Positions 21,157 through 33,800 of a stretch of 64,000 bases of DNA are shown piece by piece (position 1 is the stretch's first letter; each line of letters begins with the position of its first letter). Below the pieces are notes generated by a model that worked only from the letters and a program-made list of their open reading frames with translations, was not told the DNA's origin and ran no database searches. The position numbers and the translations under genes are program-made. Where the stretch lies: positions 18,567,501 through 18,631,500 of the forward strand of contig CM041545.1 in assembly GCA_023238725.1 (NCBI GenBank). Reading direction: 5' to 3'. Origin of the DNA: Scortum barcoo (taxonomy: Eukaryota; Chordata; Actinopteri; Centrarchiformes; Terapontidae).

Positions 21157-24100
21157 TCACTTGCTTGCGTGTAACGTGTCCTGAAACTTTGTGCTCGTGT
21201 AGCGTACATGAAAGCCCTTTTTATTGATGCTGTCATCCGAGTGAAACTTTAAAACGATGGCGTCCCCAGCTGAGTAGACTTCCTCTGGGGCCTAAAAAAA
21301 GATGCAGACAAACAAGGAGTTTTTTATGGGATAACATAGTTTAAACTGTTCATGACACAACACTGATATTTTTAGCCCTTACCCCAGATCCACAGTATCG
21401 TCCCAGCCTCGGAGACTTGATGTCAGCGCCGTCATACAGCTCCACGTAATCGTACCCGCAGTCCGCCTCCTCCTCGATCTCGAACACTTGGAAGATGATC
21501 TCCACTCCGTAGCCCTTCTCGGCAGAGACCACCCACACACAGTCGGAGCCGCTGGGGTAGTTGTTATCTCCAAACTGGGCATGAGAGTAGAGATCCTTTG
21601 TCTTGACCTCGGCTTTAAGGCTTCCTCCACATTCTGGGAATTCACAACCACAAAATTAGAGGGTCAAAAAGAGGAACTCGTAAAATTGAGGAAAGAATGC
21701 AGCTTCTGAAACACACCAGAAAACAAAACCAGTATTTGAAAAGTCACATTTTTGGTATCCTATTCTTTCTCCAAAGTACCATTTTACTTGTTTTCAAGGT
21801 TTTTGGGGGCTAAAAAGACTTACTGTACTTTACTGTTGCTTTTCCCACCTGCTCTGTATGAAGCCTCAAAGCCTGTCTTCTGCACCGAGTTGTCTGAGAA
21901 AAAACGCAGGAACATTTTGTTGCCGGTGGAGATGACCGGAGGCGGCTTTTTGGTGCCACAGAAGCGTCCGAGATTCGGGGCTCGCGCGTCTCGCCCGTCG
22001 TAGATCTCCAGATGGTCGTAAGCGCACTCCACATGGGCCTCCATGTCGATCTCGTTGAAAACCTTAAGAGCCATTTTAAAAAAGCTTGATAAGTTGCAAG
22101 TGTGTAAAATCTGGGTCGTGACATTCATTTTGAGATGAAAGACGAACATGCAGGGACATACAAGTTTGATACGGTGGCCCGGGGTCGTGGAGAGAGACCA
22201 GGCGCAGGCCTTCTTGCTGGGATATCGATCGGGCCAGTTGGGGCTGCTTATTGTGCCTGACACACTGTTAACAACATGATCGCAGCCCGCTGAAAAACAT
22301 CACAGAATAACATATGAGAGCAAAACAAGGAGGGTTGCATCGCTGAAGGGTCACATCATTTCCTCCTCAACAGAGCTGTGTCTCCGGGGTATGTGATTGA
22401 TTAAAAGCAGAGGAAGAGGAAAATGAAAGCAAAAGTCTTTCATACTCAAACACAGAAACAGTTTTCTTTAGAGACTGTAAGTGGCTAAAGTAGTTCCTAT
22501 GAAAACCAAAAGAAATGTCTATAAAAGCGAGATTTTCTGAACAAAATAGAAGCTGATTGTGAAGGATCAAACACAATCAATTACACATTTTACCCATATT
22601 TTTTGCAATCTGTGTGAGCTGACCCTTGAAACAAAGCAGGCGAAGTGCAGTACTGTACCTTCCTTGCAGTCGTGCTTGTTATCGTGCAGCATGAAGCCGC
22701 TGCGGCACTGGCAGCTGTAGCTCCCGAAGGTGTTCACACATTCATGCTGGCAGCCTCCGTTTTCTTTGGAGCACTCGTCTATATCTGTTAAAAATAATTT
22801 CACCTCAAAATCCCTTTGCACAACACGTGAATATGCAAGAATAAGGCTGAAGAACACTTACAGAGCGTACCGAGTGAACATTTTAGGCCCAGATCTGCTG
22901 CTAAAGGTGTTACGACCCACAAGTTTTCATCATCTTTCTAATATTAGTTTTTATATTTTCAAAAGCTGAGGTCTCCCACAGAGTCCACAGATAGCCCATT
23001 ACATCCCCAATTTAAATTTAATGCCATAAGCATGGTGATTTGGTCAACTTTTAATGTTAAAATAAGATGTAAATGACATGTTGTGGCCTGATGAAGCACA
23101 GCATATTTATTTAAGCTGGTACGTAATTAAACACTCTCTATATAATCTATAATCATACTGAACATAAAGAAATACAAACATCAGATTTACCAGTTTAAAA
23201 TTAGAATAAATGAGAGTAGTGCAAAATTAGAAATTGAGAGATGTATTTGGCTTAAACATCGAGCACCCTGTTAAATTACTAAATTGTGTAAAATTCAATC
23301 TGAGCTCCACAACAAGTTAAAATACACCAGTTTCACTCGTATCAGACAGCTGCCTGCATCGTCCTTGGTGAGGAGTGATGCTTTCTTACTGTGCCAGATC
23401 TGGATATTACGTAATACTTCCTCAATATTTCCGTCCTCAGTGCTTCACTCTTCATGACTTACCAGAGAAGAAGTGAGCCTTGAAGCCCCTCTTGGAGACG
23501 GTGTTGTCGGACTTGAACTCGATCCTCATGTTGTTGTGTTGGGAAGTGATGACCTCGGGTTTCTCTGCTCCGCAGAACTTCCCATGAAGCTTAGCGTCTG
23601 AACTCAATCCGCTGCGCACCTCCACATAATCATACTTGCACACCTGAGGGTAAACACTGGGACATTTTACTGACTACAAAGGACAAAAAATTGACCTGTG
23701 AAACTGTCAGGACTTTGGCAGGTTGCAGAAATGATGTATCACCTATGAACAGAAAAAACAGCATCATTAACTTACATCATTTCCTTCTGTCTCAAACACA
23801 TCAAACACCAGAGTGATGCGATACTGGATGGGCGCCACCAGCTGCCACACACAGTTCTTGTTGGGGGGGTACTCTTTGGGCCACCCGGGGGTGGTGAGGG
23901 AGCCATTCAGCTTGGTAATGAACCCGCCACAGGCAGCTGCTGGTGGGAGAGAGCACTGAATTTAGTGGTAGAAGTGTGAGAGAACAAACACTGACTGCAT
24001 GACATAAATCACAGAAACCATCTGTGTGAATGTGTGTATTCTTCACTGCAGAGAATGACAGTCTCTCAGTTTACAGACAGTTTACTACAAAGCAAAGTCA

Positions 24101-27100
24101 ACATTAAAGTGATAAACAAGTGTATTTGATCTAACAGGAAATTGTGAATAAATCAGTAATGACAGCGTGTAATTCACTGGAATGCAAAATAAAGTTGTAT
24201 TTCTTTCCATAAAATTTAGGAATGCAACAAAATGTACTGGAGGAACACGTGTTTCCTTTTCATATTGTTCAGATTAATCAAGGCAGTGCTATCAAGGCTC
24301 AAAAAGAAGTTGCAGCAAGCAAGCACTGCCCTCTTGTGGTAGAAGAGAGACTGATCACATCTTTCGAGGAGGTCGGAGCTCCTTCACATGACGCTCGAGT
24401 GTTCGTTGCAGACACTTGAAAGACTGGATCAACACAAAACACCAAATGTCATATAAAGTTTTCATTTATCTGATTACAACAAGATTTTTTTTAACTCAAT
24501 TCAGCTAATTCAGACCCTGTTGATTGGGCCTCACATTTCGCCCTGCATGTTGATCTCTTCAACTCTTCAATCGTTTCTTTTGTTTGGTTTTTATTAAGTA
24601 TGATTGCACGCCAAGAGACCACTCAGCCAGCTCACATGGATTATGTAAATGTAAAATATGTGCACCACTGAAGTTGTGCATGTTATTCCCCATAGAATAA
24701 CACTATCATCAGCACAGCAGGGATTACCCACCGCCCACATTTTAGAGCTCACAGATGGATGCTGGAGTGGAGGTGGGTCTAATGAAATGGGAAATATGCT
24801 TATTTATTTTCTGTCATAGGGTTGGATGCCTATATCATGTCTTTAGGCTGAATATGAAGCTACAGGCCTGCTGGCTGTAAGCTTAGGTCAACACAGAAAA
24901 TGGAAAAAAAAGGAAAGAAAGTGCTAATGGGTGAATTTTAGTATTTCTGGACAGAGCCAGGCTTTCCCTTATTTCCAGTCTTTAATCTAAGCAGTTGCAG
25001 GCTGTAGTGTTAGTCTAGTCTTATATTTAACAAAAAGATATGATGATATTCTCAATTTAACCATAACATGAATTAGTATATTTGTCTCACTTGCTGTCTT
25101 CTTCACACTCTGAAGCGCCTTAACGTTGGGTTTTCAGCATTATGTTGGTGTATTAGTGATCTACACTCACTGTCACAGCTTCGTCTGTCTGCTGCCAGCT
25201 CATATCCGGGGTCACAGGCACACCTGTAGCTGCCCAGCGTGTTCAGACAGCGCTGCTCGCAGTGACCATTGTCGGGTCGGGAGCACTCGTCCATCTCTGG
25301 AAAATCAAAAATCACCAGAGTTGGTTCCAAAAAAGTTTTTTTTTTTTTTTAATGCTGTCAGTCTGTAACCGAAACAGCTTTCTGACCTTTAAAAAAGTTG
25401 GCTGCAAACCCTGCTTTGTTGACCGACCCGTCTGACACAAACTTCAGCCACAGCTGGTTGGAGCCGCTCTTGACGTCGTCCGGTTTGTCGTAGCCGCAGA
25501 AGCGACCGAGCAGCGGGCTGTTCTCCGAAGCGCCGTCCCTCACCTCCACATAGTCATAGGCACAGCTGTCATGTCTCTCAATCTGCAGATGAAAGTGAAG
25601 TCTGACATGTTTAAACAGGCCTTTCAAGGACTGAGCAATCAAATAAAAAATAAACGCTATAATGAAAATCAAGTTCCAAGGTACCTGAGGGAAAACTAGG
25701 CTTTATAAAGATACCAATTACCAAGTTCAGTCAGCCAGTTCACATTTAACACAAACACAGTTATATAAACCACAAATACAGGTGATTTTCATAGGACAGT
25801 AAAAGCGGTGGTGGAAAATAACTAAATACGTAAAGGAGGCTTCTGTAATTGAGTATTTTCATTTTATGCTACTTTATACTTCTACTCCACTATAATTCAG
25901 ACAGAAATATTTTACTTTTTAATTCACCACATTAATTTAACTTTGGCAACAAGTTACTTTAGTAATAAAGAAACAACAAGATGAATTAATTATCAACAAT
26001 AAGTCGAGTGGCAGGAAATGAGTGGGCAAATATTTTGATCATTCAAGTAATTTTTATGTAAAAACATCATAGTTCCAGCTTCACAAATGTGATAATTTAC
26101 TGCTTTTGCTTTTAATTATTCTAATTTCTAATTCTAATTATTCTTTTTTTATTGTAGATTTTGGTTGACCATTGGTTGGACAAAACAAATGTAATAAAGA
26201 TATCATGTTGAGTAATTGTTCTCACTTTTTTCTTCTTTTGAAACCAAACAATTATGGATTAATCAAGAACATAATCAGCAGATTAATCTATGATGAAAAT
26301 AATACAAAATAGTGACAGCTGGTTCATGTAATAATAATAATCTAATTATATGAAATATATTAATATATCTGTCAAAAGAGTCATTTTTCTGTATTAAGTA
26401 CTTTTATTTTGTAATACTTTACAGTAAGTATACTTTCCTGATACTTCTATACTTTTGTTTCAGTAACATTGTAAATGCAGGACTTTTACTTGTAAAAGAG
26501 TATTTTTTAGAGTGTAGTCTTAGTAGTTTTACCAAGTTTTAAGTTTAGTTAGTTTTACATAAAGACTATGAAAACTTCATCCACCTCTGAATAAAAGTGA
26601 TCATAATAAACTGATTTTTCCTGAAGATATTTTCTTATTTTTCTTAAGATGAAACTGAGAACAATAAAAGTCATTTTACCTCAAACGACTGGAAGGAGAG
26701 GCCGACATCGAACCCCTCTGCTACTGTGATTTTCCACACACACACTTTGTTGGACTGGTAGTCATCGGGGTAATTGGGGGACTGGATCTGCCCGCTGTCC
26801 TGCTTCACCTCCCCGCCACATATAGCTGCACAGGAGGTGAGAAGTGAGTTTAGTTGTCTACGTTAAACACATTAAAAAGAAATGCAAAACCTGCAGCGAT
26901 GCCTGAAGAGTCACATGAGAAAGTAGAATAAGTGAATATTAAGTGCACATATGATCGTGGTACCTTCATAGACGGCGGAGAAGCCTTTGCCCACCCAGCT
27001 GCTGCTGCTTCTGAACTCAATCCACAGCTGACTGTCGGTGGAGACGATTGGATCTGGAAGCGTGTCTCCACAAAACCGACCTGCCGAAGCACATGAAAAA

Positions 27101-27857
27101 TTAATGGAGCTGTCTGTCAGTAACAACTCCAAAGTGCTGAGCATATAACACAGGTGTGACACTGCATCAAATTAACGATCTGATGGATGACAGAGGAGAG
27201 AAAGGAGTCAGAGTTAAAGACCTTTCAGAGGAGCTTTTCTCCAGAAGCCGTCTCGGACCTCCACCTGGTCGTACCAACACAGGTGGCTCCTGAAGAGGTC
27301 CATGGCGGTAAAATTCAGGACAATCTATGAGACAGAAGACACAGATGGAGGGCAGACTGTCAGGATCAAGATTTAACATCCATCTAGCCTCATGAGATTG
27401 ACACAAGATGAAGAAAATCACAACAACACAGCATTTCTCAACTGAGGCTGAGCTAACCTTGTATATATATCACTGAATAATCCAATTTGAGTGAAAATAA
27501 AATAAACCTAAAATGGTCCCTTTTATTGAAATGTGTTTTTAATCAAACAAACTATTAAATCTTAAGAGAAAATATAAGAGAAGAAATAAAGATGAGAAAA
27601 TCTACAGTATATCATGATAAACTGTCACACTGACCTATATTTAATTATATATATTTTTCGGTCCATGATATGTCTCTTTGTAACTTAGATATCTGTTGAT
27701 ATGTTTGGCGTAATTAATTTCAGAGTTTAGTCATCGCTTACCTTCTCTCCTGGAGTGACAGAAATCCTCCAAACACAGTAAGCGTATGCTGAGTAACCGT
27801 TGGGAAAACCAGGAGAAGAAAAGTTTCCAGCGCTGTCCTGCAGGCTGTCCCCACATC
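21157..27857 (-). CDS. bmp1: bmp1 CUB/EGF-like substrate-binding region (exons 8-20)
   Basis: CUB1 (exons 8-10), CUB2 (11-12), EGF1 (13, EMDECSRPDNGHCEQRC), CUB3 (14-15), EGF2 (16, DIDECSKENGGCQHEC), CUB4 (17-18), CUB5 (19-20). Both EGF modules show the calcium-binding DxDEC or DECS pattern. The CUBs keep the CAYDYVEVRDG-type Ca2+ motif, but CUB1 reads CWYDQVEVRDG with Gln in place of the usual Tyr. These modules place the protease on procollagen and chordin and bind enhancers such as PCPE. Exon 9 uses a less common GTCTTT donor. Exon 14 has two possible acceptors three bases apart. Confidence 0.93.
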
Positions 27858-30800
27858 CTTTAAGAACCACACACCGTTACATACACAGGCTTACTGGCTA
27901 TTCCTCATTTTTCTTTTGTTTTAGCTTCAGTTCAGTCATCTGTAATATCTAATCTGCTTTTAAAAATGATGATAGTCTAAAATGGAGGTGTGGTTTATCG
28001 TCATTAGGTGGTTTTATTCTCCACACATATTAATGCAGCTTACTTGCACACTTGTAGAGTTTGCGGGCTTGTGCGATGTCCCCTTTGCTGAGCTGAGTCC
28101 TCTGTCCAATCGGTGGCCTGACTCCATTGACATCGTAACGGGGCAAGATAGTGTCTAAGAAGATGCCTCTGTTTGAGACGAATCACAGACAGGAACAGTT
28201 TGTTCTCAGAAAAGCATCCAGTGATTCAAAAATCAATAAAGGCACAAGTAGCCTGATAAGGAAACACATCCTCTAACTCCACTGATGTGCAGGAAAATGC
28301 TTTTTAAAAGGTCACAGAGATTTTTCTTTTTCTTTAAGCTCCGACCCCTGTTCAACACCTTGATACATTATTGATTCTGATAATCTCTCGCTGGGTTTTG
28401 AGCTCACTCTTGTACAGTTCCCATGGTGATGCACCCATGAATGACAGGCATGTGCAAACAGAGCGCTCTGAATGGGGCCTTTCGACGGTGCCAGCCGGCT
28501 CAGTGGAGCCCGCTCATGAATGCCAGAGAAAAAGGCCACTCCAGCCCAAATTGTTCAACAAAGCCTGAACTGCCAGGCCTTTATTTAGCTTGGCTTGCCT
28601 CCATGACCCAGACCGGCAAAGCGGTGATGGAGGTAAAAACGCCAGAGCACAGAGAAAAGCAACGGGGCAACAACATGCACGAGACAGAAATGAAAAGGAG
28701 ACTAGTGTGAAACCATTTCTGTGACAATAAAGGATCAAATCCCCTGAGGTTTCCTATGGAGCTTGTTGAATAAAAGGGACAAACACCAGGTCAGTATAGT
28801 GGCTCAGCAGATAATGCAGCACGATGTTAGTGGCAGTGAGGGAGACTTTTTCATGTGGCTGTGGCCGAACTTGATGCCAGCTTCTCCACATGACCACAGA
28901 CCTTTGTGTTAAACAGCTCATTTGAATCCAAATGTCCAGGAATGTACAGTTTAATCACTGATTAACGATGTCAAATGCGAGGTAGCGTCTGGTTAGAGAA
29001 GCAGGCCGGTGTGCTTTATGTTGCCAATTCAAATATACAGGCTGAGTGGACGGAGTGAATCATCAATCTTCAACAGTTAGGCTCTTGGGCAGGGCATTAG
29101 GCCAATAATTGCCCCAGTGGAGCTGTTTAATGGCCTGTTAATGTGAACCGGGGCAGAGCTGAAAACCTCACCTGGAAAATAGAAGTGATGAAACCCTCGC
29201 AGCCCCCTTAAACACAAAACTAACTTGAGGAAAGAAAATGAGAAGACAGCATTTACATGCCAACCTGGAAAATGTGTTCCTTGCATAATGCATGATGCTG
29301 CCAAAGTCGTACACCTCCCCGAGCGAGTCCACCTCGCCTGGCTCCATCTTCAGGAAGTTATACTCCTGTCCTAGTCACATACAGATAATCAGTGGACTAA
29401 ATGCAAGAAACATCTGGAGGGACAGTGAGTGCACGCATGTTTTTCGTGCTTATTCATGTCAGCACACCTGCAGTTAACAGTACCTGGTTGGATGTTGTCC
29501 CTGATGATGCTTACATGCTCATCGCGGTCCGGACGCGTGTGTTCATGCCAGAAGCCGATCACGTGGCCGAGTTCGTGCACCACGATGCCAAACTTATCAC
29601 AGTTCTTTCCTATCGAGATGGCCTGAGGGCCGCCTCCTCTCCTCCCCACGTAGGAGCAGCACCTGCAGGGGGCGACACTCATTAGGTGCACAGCCTGAAA
29701 CACCTACAGAACGAACGCTGATTCTTTGCTGCATATGAATATCAAAGGACCATACTAGTATGTTTTAGTTTTTTAGGTGTTATTAGATGTTATTTTGCTA
29801 CAGTTCCAGACAAACACTATCTTTCATTTATTTCTGTATGCTTTCACAATAAATTAGCCGACTCTTGAAACTTGCTTGAGTTTTGTAAGTGCTCAAAAGT
29901 TTCTTATTTCCACGTTCAGCAGGCATGGGGTTGTGTGTCTGGCCACCTGATGGATGTAAGTCCAATATTTAATCTCCCTTTAGCTCTGTTTTGGTCTCCA
30001 CTAGGGAAACATCTGGCTCTTTAAGTACTAAATGTTCTACTATATTCACCAGGGATTTGGTAACTTTGTCTGTCTACCATTTGGGGCTGGTCTGCTGGTG
30101 TACATTTAGGCTTTTAGAGCTTTTTTGCTACAAAGAGTTGGATGCTGTGGCTGAAAAAGATGATGATGAGAAGTGTGAGAGTGAACAGAGTGGATCAAAA
30201 CAGTGAAGTTGTGGGCCAGAAAACAAAACAATGAGCTGAAAGGAGGCACAGTAAAATGCTCCGCAGAGCTGAAGGGAGCTACACAGTCAGATGATAATTC
30301 TCTGTGGGTACATCACTACAAGAACCTCCTTTTAAATAAAGATAATTTTATATTATGAATATAGAATATTTATGAAGTGTTTAGATCAGCTTTATGGCTT
30401 TATGGAGTTTTTAATTGGCTATGTAACTGTCTCAATTTAATGCCCACGCCTCTCTAAGACCTACATGAGCAAGCAAGACCAACAGTGAGAAGACTGGCTA
30501 TTTATATTAGTTTCTAATAGTCATTCTTAATGTTTGCCACCATGACGTCAAATTAAACGGCACTGGGGTTTCCTCAGGCTGAATTCGAGTTGCTGCAGTC
30601 ACTAACTGAAGCTTTGTCTCTTCCGCTTTCTCAGACTCTCCTCCTGATGAAGTAGTCTCTTTGCAACGGGGAGTGAAATGGAGGAATCTGAAACTTAAGT
30701 GAAGGACTACCACCTGTGTCCACAGGGAGCGCCAGAAACAACAAACAACAAAGAAAAAGCTCCACTGAGCTGCTTTAAGCAAAGATTGAAATTAATTGTC

Positions 30801-33800
30801 TGCTTGGCATTGTGTTATGATGATAATGTTTTAATCTTAATGTAACTTTGACTAAAAATAAATGATCGCACAACTTAAGCAAGCTTATGGGGTCTGCTTA
30901 TATAAAAAAATCATGGAAATGAATAGGTGCTTTGTCTTTGTGACTGAAGACCATCTGGTCTGTTGTATCCCTCCGTCCCACAGGCAGAGGCTTTATCTGC
31001 TCACAAATATGATCATTAATTATTGAATAAAAACGTTTAATGAGCACTGGACTCACCCACAAGGTCTGTAGGTGAAAACAATGTAGCTTTCTTCAGTCGT
31101 CCTCTCGGTGAATATCACACAAGTGTGCTTTTCCCAGTGACGCATCGCCTGACGGAAAATGGCTCGCTGACTGCCTGAGAGGAATTAAAGTTTGACAGCT
31201 TCAGCACGTCAAAACCGCACATGGTGACGAGCACACGCTGGCCGTATATAGCAGACAGCTCTCCTGTAAGAGCAGATAAAAGATTTCTTGTTTTCACTCA
31301 GAACTCACCACTGAAATTCCCACTGATGACATACGGGATGATCCCGTCCGGCCACACTCGCTCGGGCCTGGAGGTGGCTGCTCTCCTCCAACGATGGAGG
31401 CTCTGTCTGTCTGCAGCTCTCTTTCTCCTGACTCTCTCATTGGAAGAGGAGCTGTTAACTGCAAGCGACCGGAAAATCTGCAGTTATCCCCATCCTTTAA
31501 TTTGACCTCACTAAACGAGTCTGAACTGTGAATAATTAAGCGCACTGTGATACCTGAGTCTGTGTGGTTGGTCTGGACTGTGTCCTGTGCACCATCAGTG
31601 CCGAAGGCTTCTTTGAACATGAGGAGGTCGTCTTCATCGAGCGCAATGTCTCCCAGAAAGGCAGCTGGGGCAAACAGATGGACACACAGATAAACAATAC
31701 ATACAAAAAGATAAAATTATGTTCAAACTAAACCAATAAAACTCAAAATGAATGTCAATCATTAGACTCTATGTGCTGCTATATTCTGCTTTCACCACAT
31801 TAAACATACAACACTACATACACAGCACAAGGGTCCAAGAATGTGATTTGATTTGCATTTCTGAAAATATATTTTAGGTCTTCCTGCGTCTCAGGTGGTT
31901 ATTTTAACTTAGCACAAGGAAAGGAAACCAGATAAAATATAGAGCTATTCATTTTTAGTAGTAAAGTGTAAAACTGTGGTTTTTATTGTGTTTTATGTGT
32001 AGAAATAAAGCAAACGAGATTTTAAAATGCCTACCTACAGGCTGTAAATATGTCTCTTTATATTTAATGAACAGATATGAGAACGGTTGATCAATCTCCT
32101 CATCAGACTCTTGGCATGGAAGTGTATTTGTTTTTGTCTCAGTTTTGTTTCTGTGTAATGTTTTAGGTGCATGTCTGCTTTAAATTATTGTTCTGTCTCT
32201 TATTTGCTTTCGAAGTCTTTTTATTGTGAAGCACTTTGTTTGTTCTTGAAAGATGCTATATAAATAAACTTTACTTACTTACTAAAATCTCAAACTAGTT
32301 TTGTGAAGGTAATCTGAGAAGAGGAACATAAACTTAAAAAATGATGAAATTGAATTTCTTATTTAAAAAAAAGAACTTTACATTATAAACCTGGGACCTG
32401 AAAATAAACACAAACTTATATTCGCTCACTCACTCACTGACATTCACCAGCTAACTATATGCACTTGAATTATACTGTTTGATCAGTGGTTTAAATGGAT
32501 TGTTCCGTGTGTTTGAACAGATGTTAAAACTTTATCTTCGAATACAAATAAGATAAATGGCAGCCAAAACTTTGCACGCACTGACTGAATGTATCTGTGC
32601 TGAGAGGGAGCATAAAAAAGGAGTCCGTGAGTCTGTTTGATCAGCAAACACGCCTCCTGAACGCAGCCTGCAATGCACACAACAGCACACAAACAAACAG
32701 TGCAGCTACTGTGTCATTTTAAAGAAAGATGAATTGAACTGTGCACCGCTCGGGATTGAGATCTGACCTTACTGGACTTTGACATTGTTGCTGAGTAGCT
32801 GCTCGAATGGAAAAGTGCAGCGCAAACCATCACTCCGGGATTACTGCATGTTTGTTCAGTGTGTGCAATCATTATTCTTAGCTTTTGTACGTAGCCCAGA
32901 GTTGTTCTTGCTCACGTTTGACAGCGTAATAAATGTCCAGTCAGGCTTCACCTTTTCTATAGCAGCATAAAACGCAAGGAGTGGATGTTCATGTGGAGGG
33001 AACGATCGCCACAGATATCATGAACTGATTTTGCCCTTTGACACACAAACCGAACAAACACAAACAAACCCAAATCCCTAGAAAGTCATTCAAGATAATC
33101 CTGTACCGGTACAATTAACCACTGCTCACGTAAACTAATCCACATGCAAAGGATATGAAGACTTCTTCAATCACACAGGAGCACAGAAACTGGACGATAA
33201 AAGCATTGAGGAGCTTAATACTCAGTGTGTCTGGAATACAGGGTTTCTTTCAGATCATACTACCATGGCAGCTGATCGCTGGGTAGAAAAGGAAAGGCAA
33301 TCATCAGCACTTACAAGAAACTAAACATGCCAAAATTAGGAACGATTGCCTTGGACAAAATTGGATCCGACAATCTGTGTTGAAGAAAAATGTGAAAACC
33401 TTCAGTTTCAAAAGAGTCACAACACTTTTTCACAAGACATTAGAGTCTCAACAGCTAATTTCACTGCCTTGAATGGTGATTTTTTTTATGTCAAAAGAGA
33501 GGTGTTTCAAATGACAGCTACATCCTGATGCCCAAATTTGGATTTTCTGGCTGCAGTTACTGTCAAAGAGGACACTGAGTGGTAAACCAGGCTTCAAAAC
33601 CTCCTTTCTCAAACAGACATCACGAAACGTTTGCTCCGTGTTTGCCCCGTCTGTGGGATTAACGTTTTGTTCCCACTCTTATGACCATACCTCCTGTATA
33701 AGTCAGGATCTCTTGTTGTACCGGCCGAGCAGAACAGCTCAGCAGAGTCTTTCCCATTAAATACCTCATTTAGCCGTGTGATGTAACAACCTTTGAAAGT

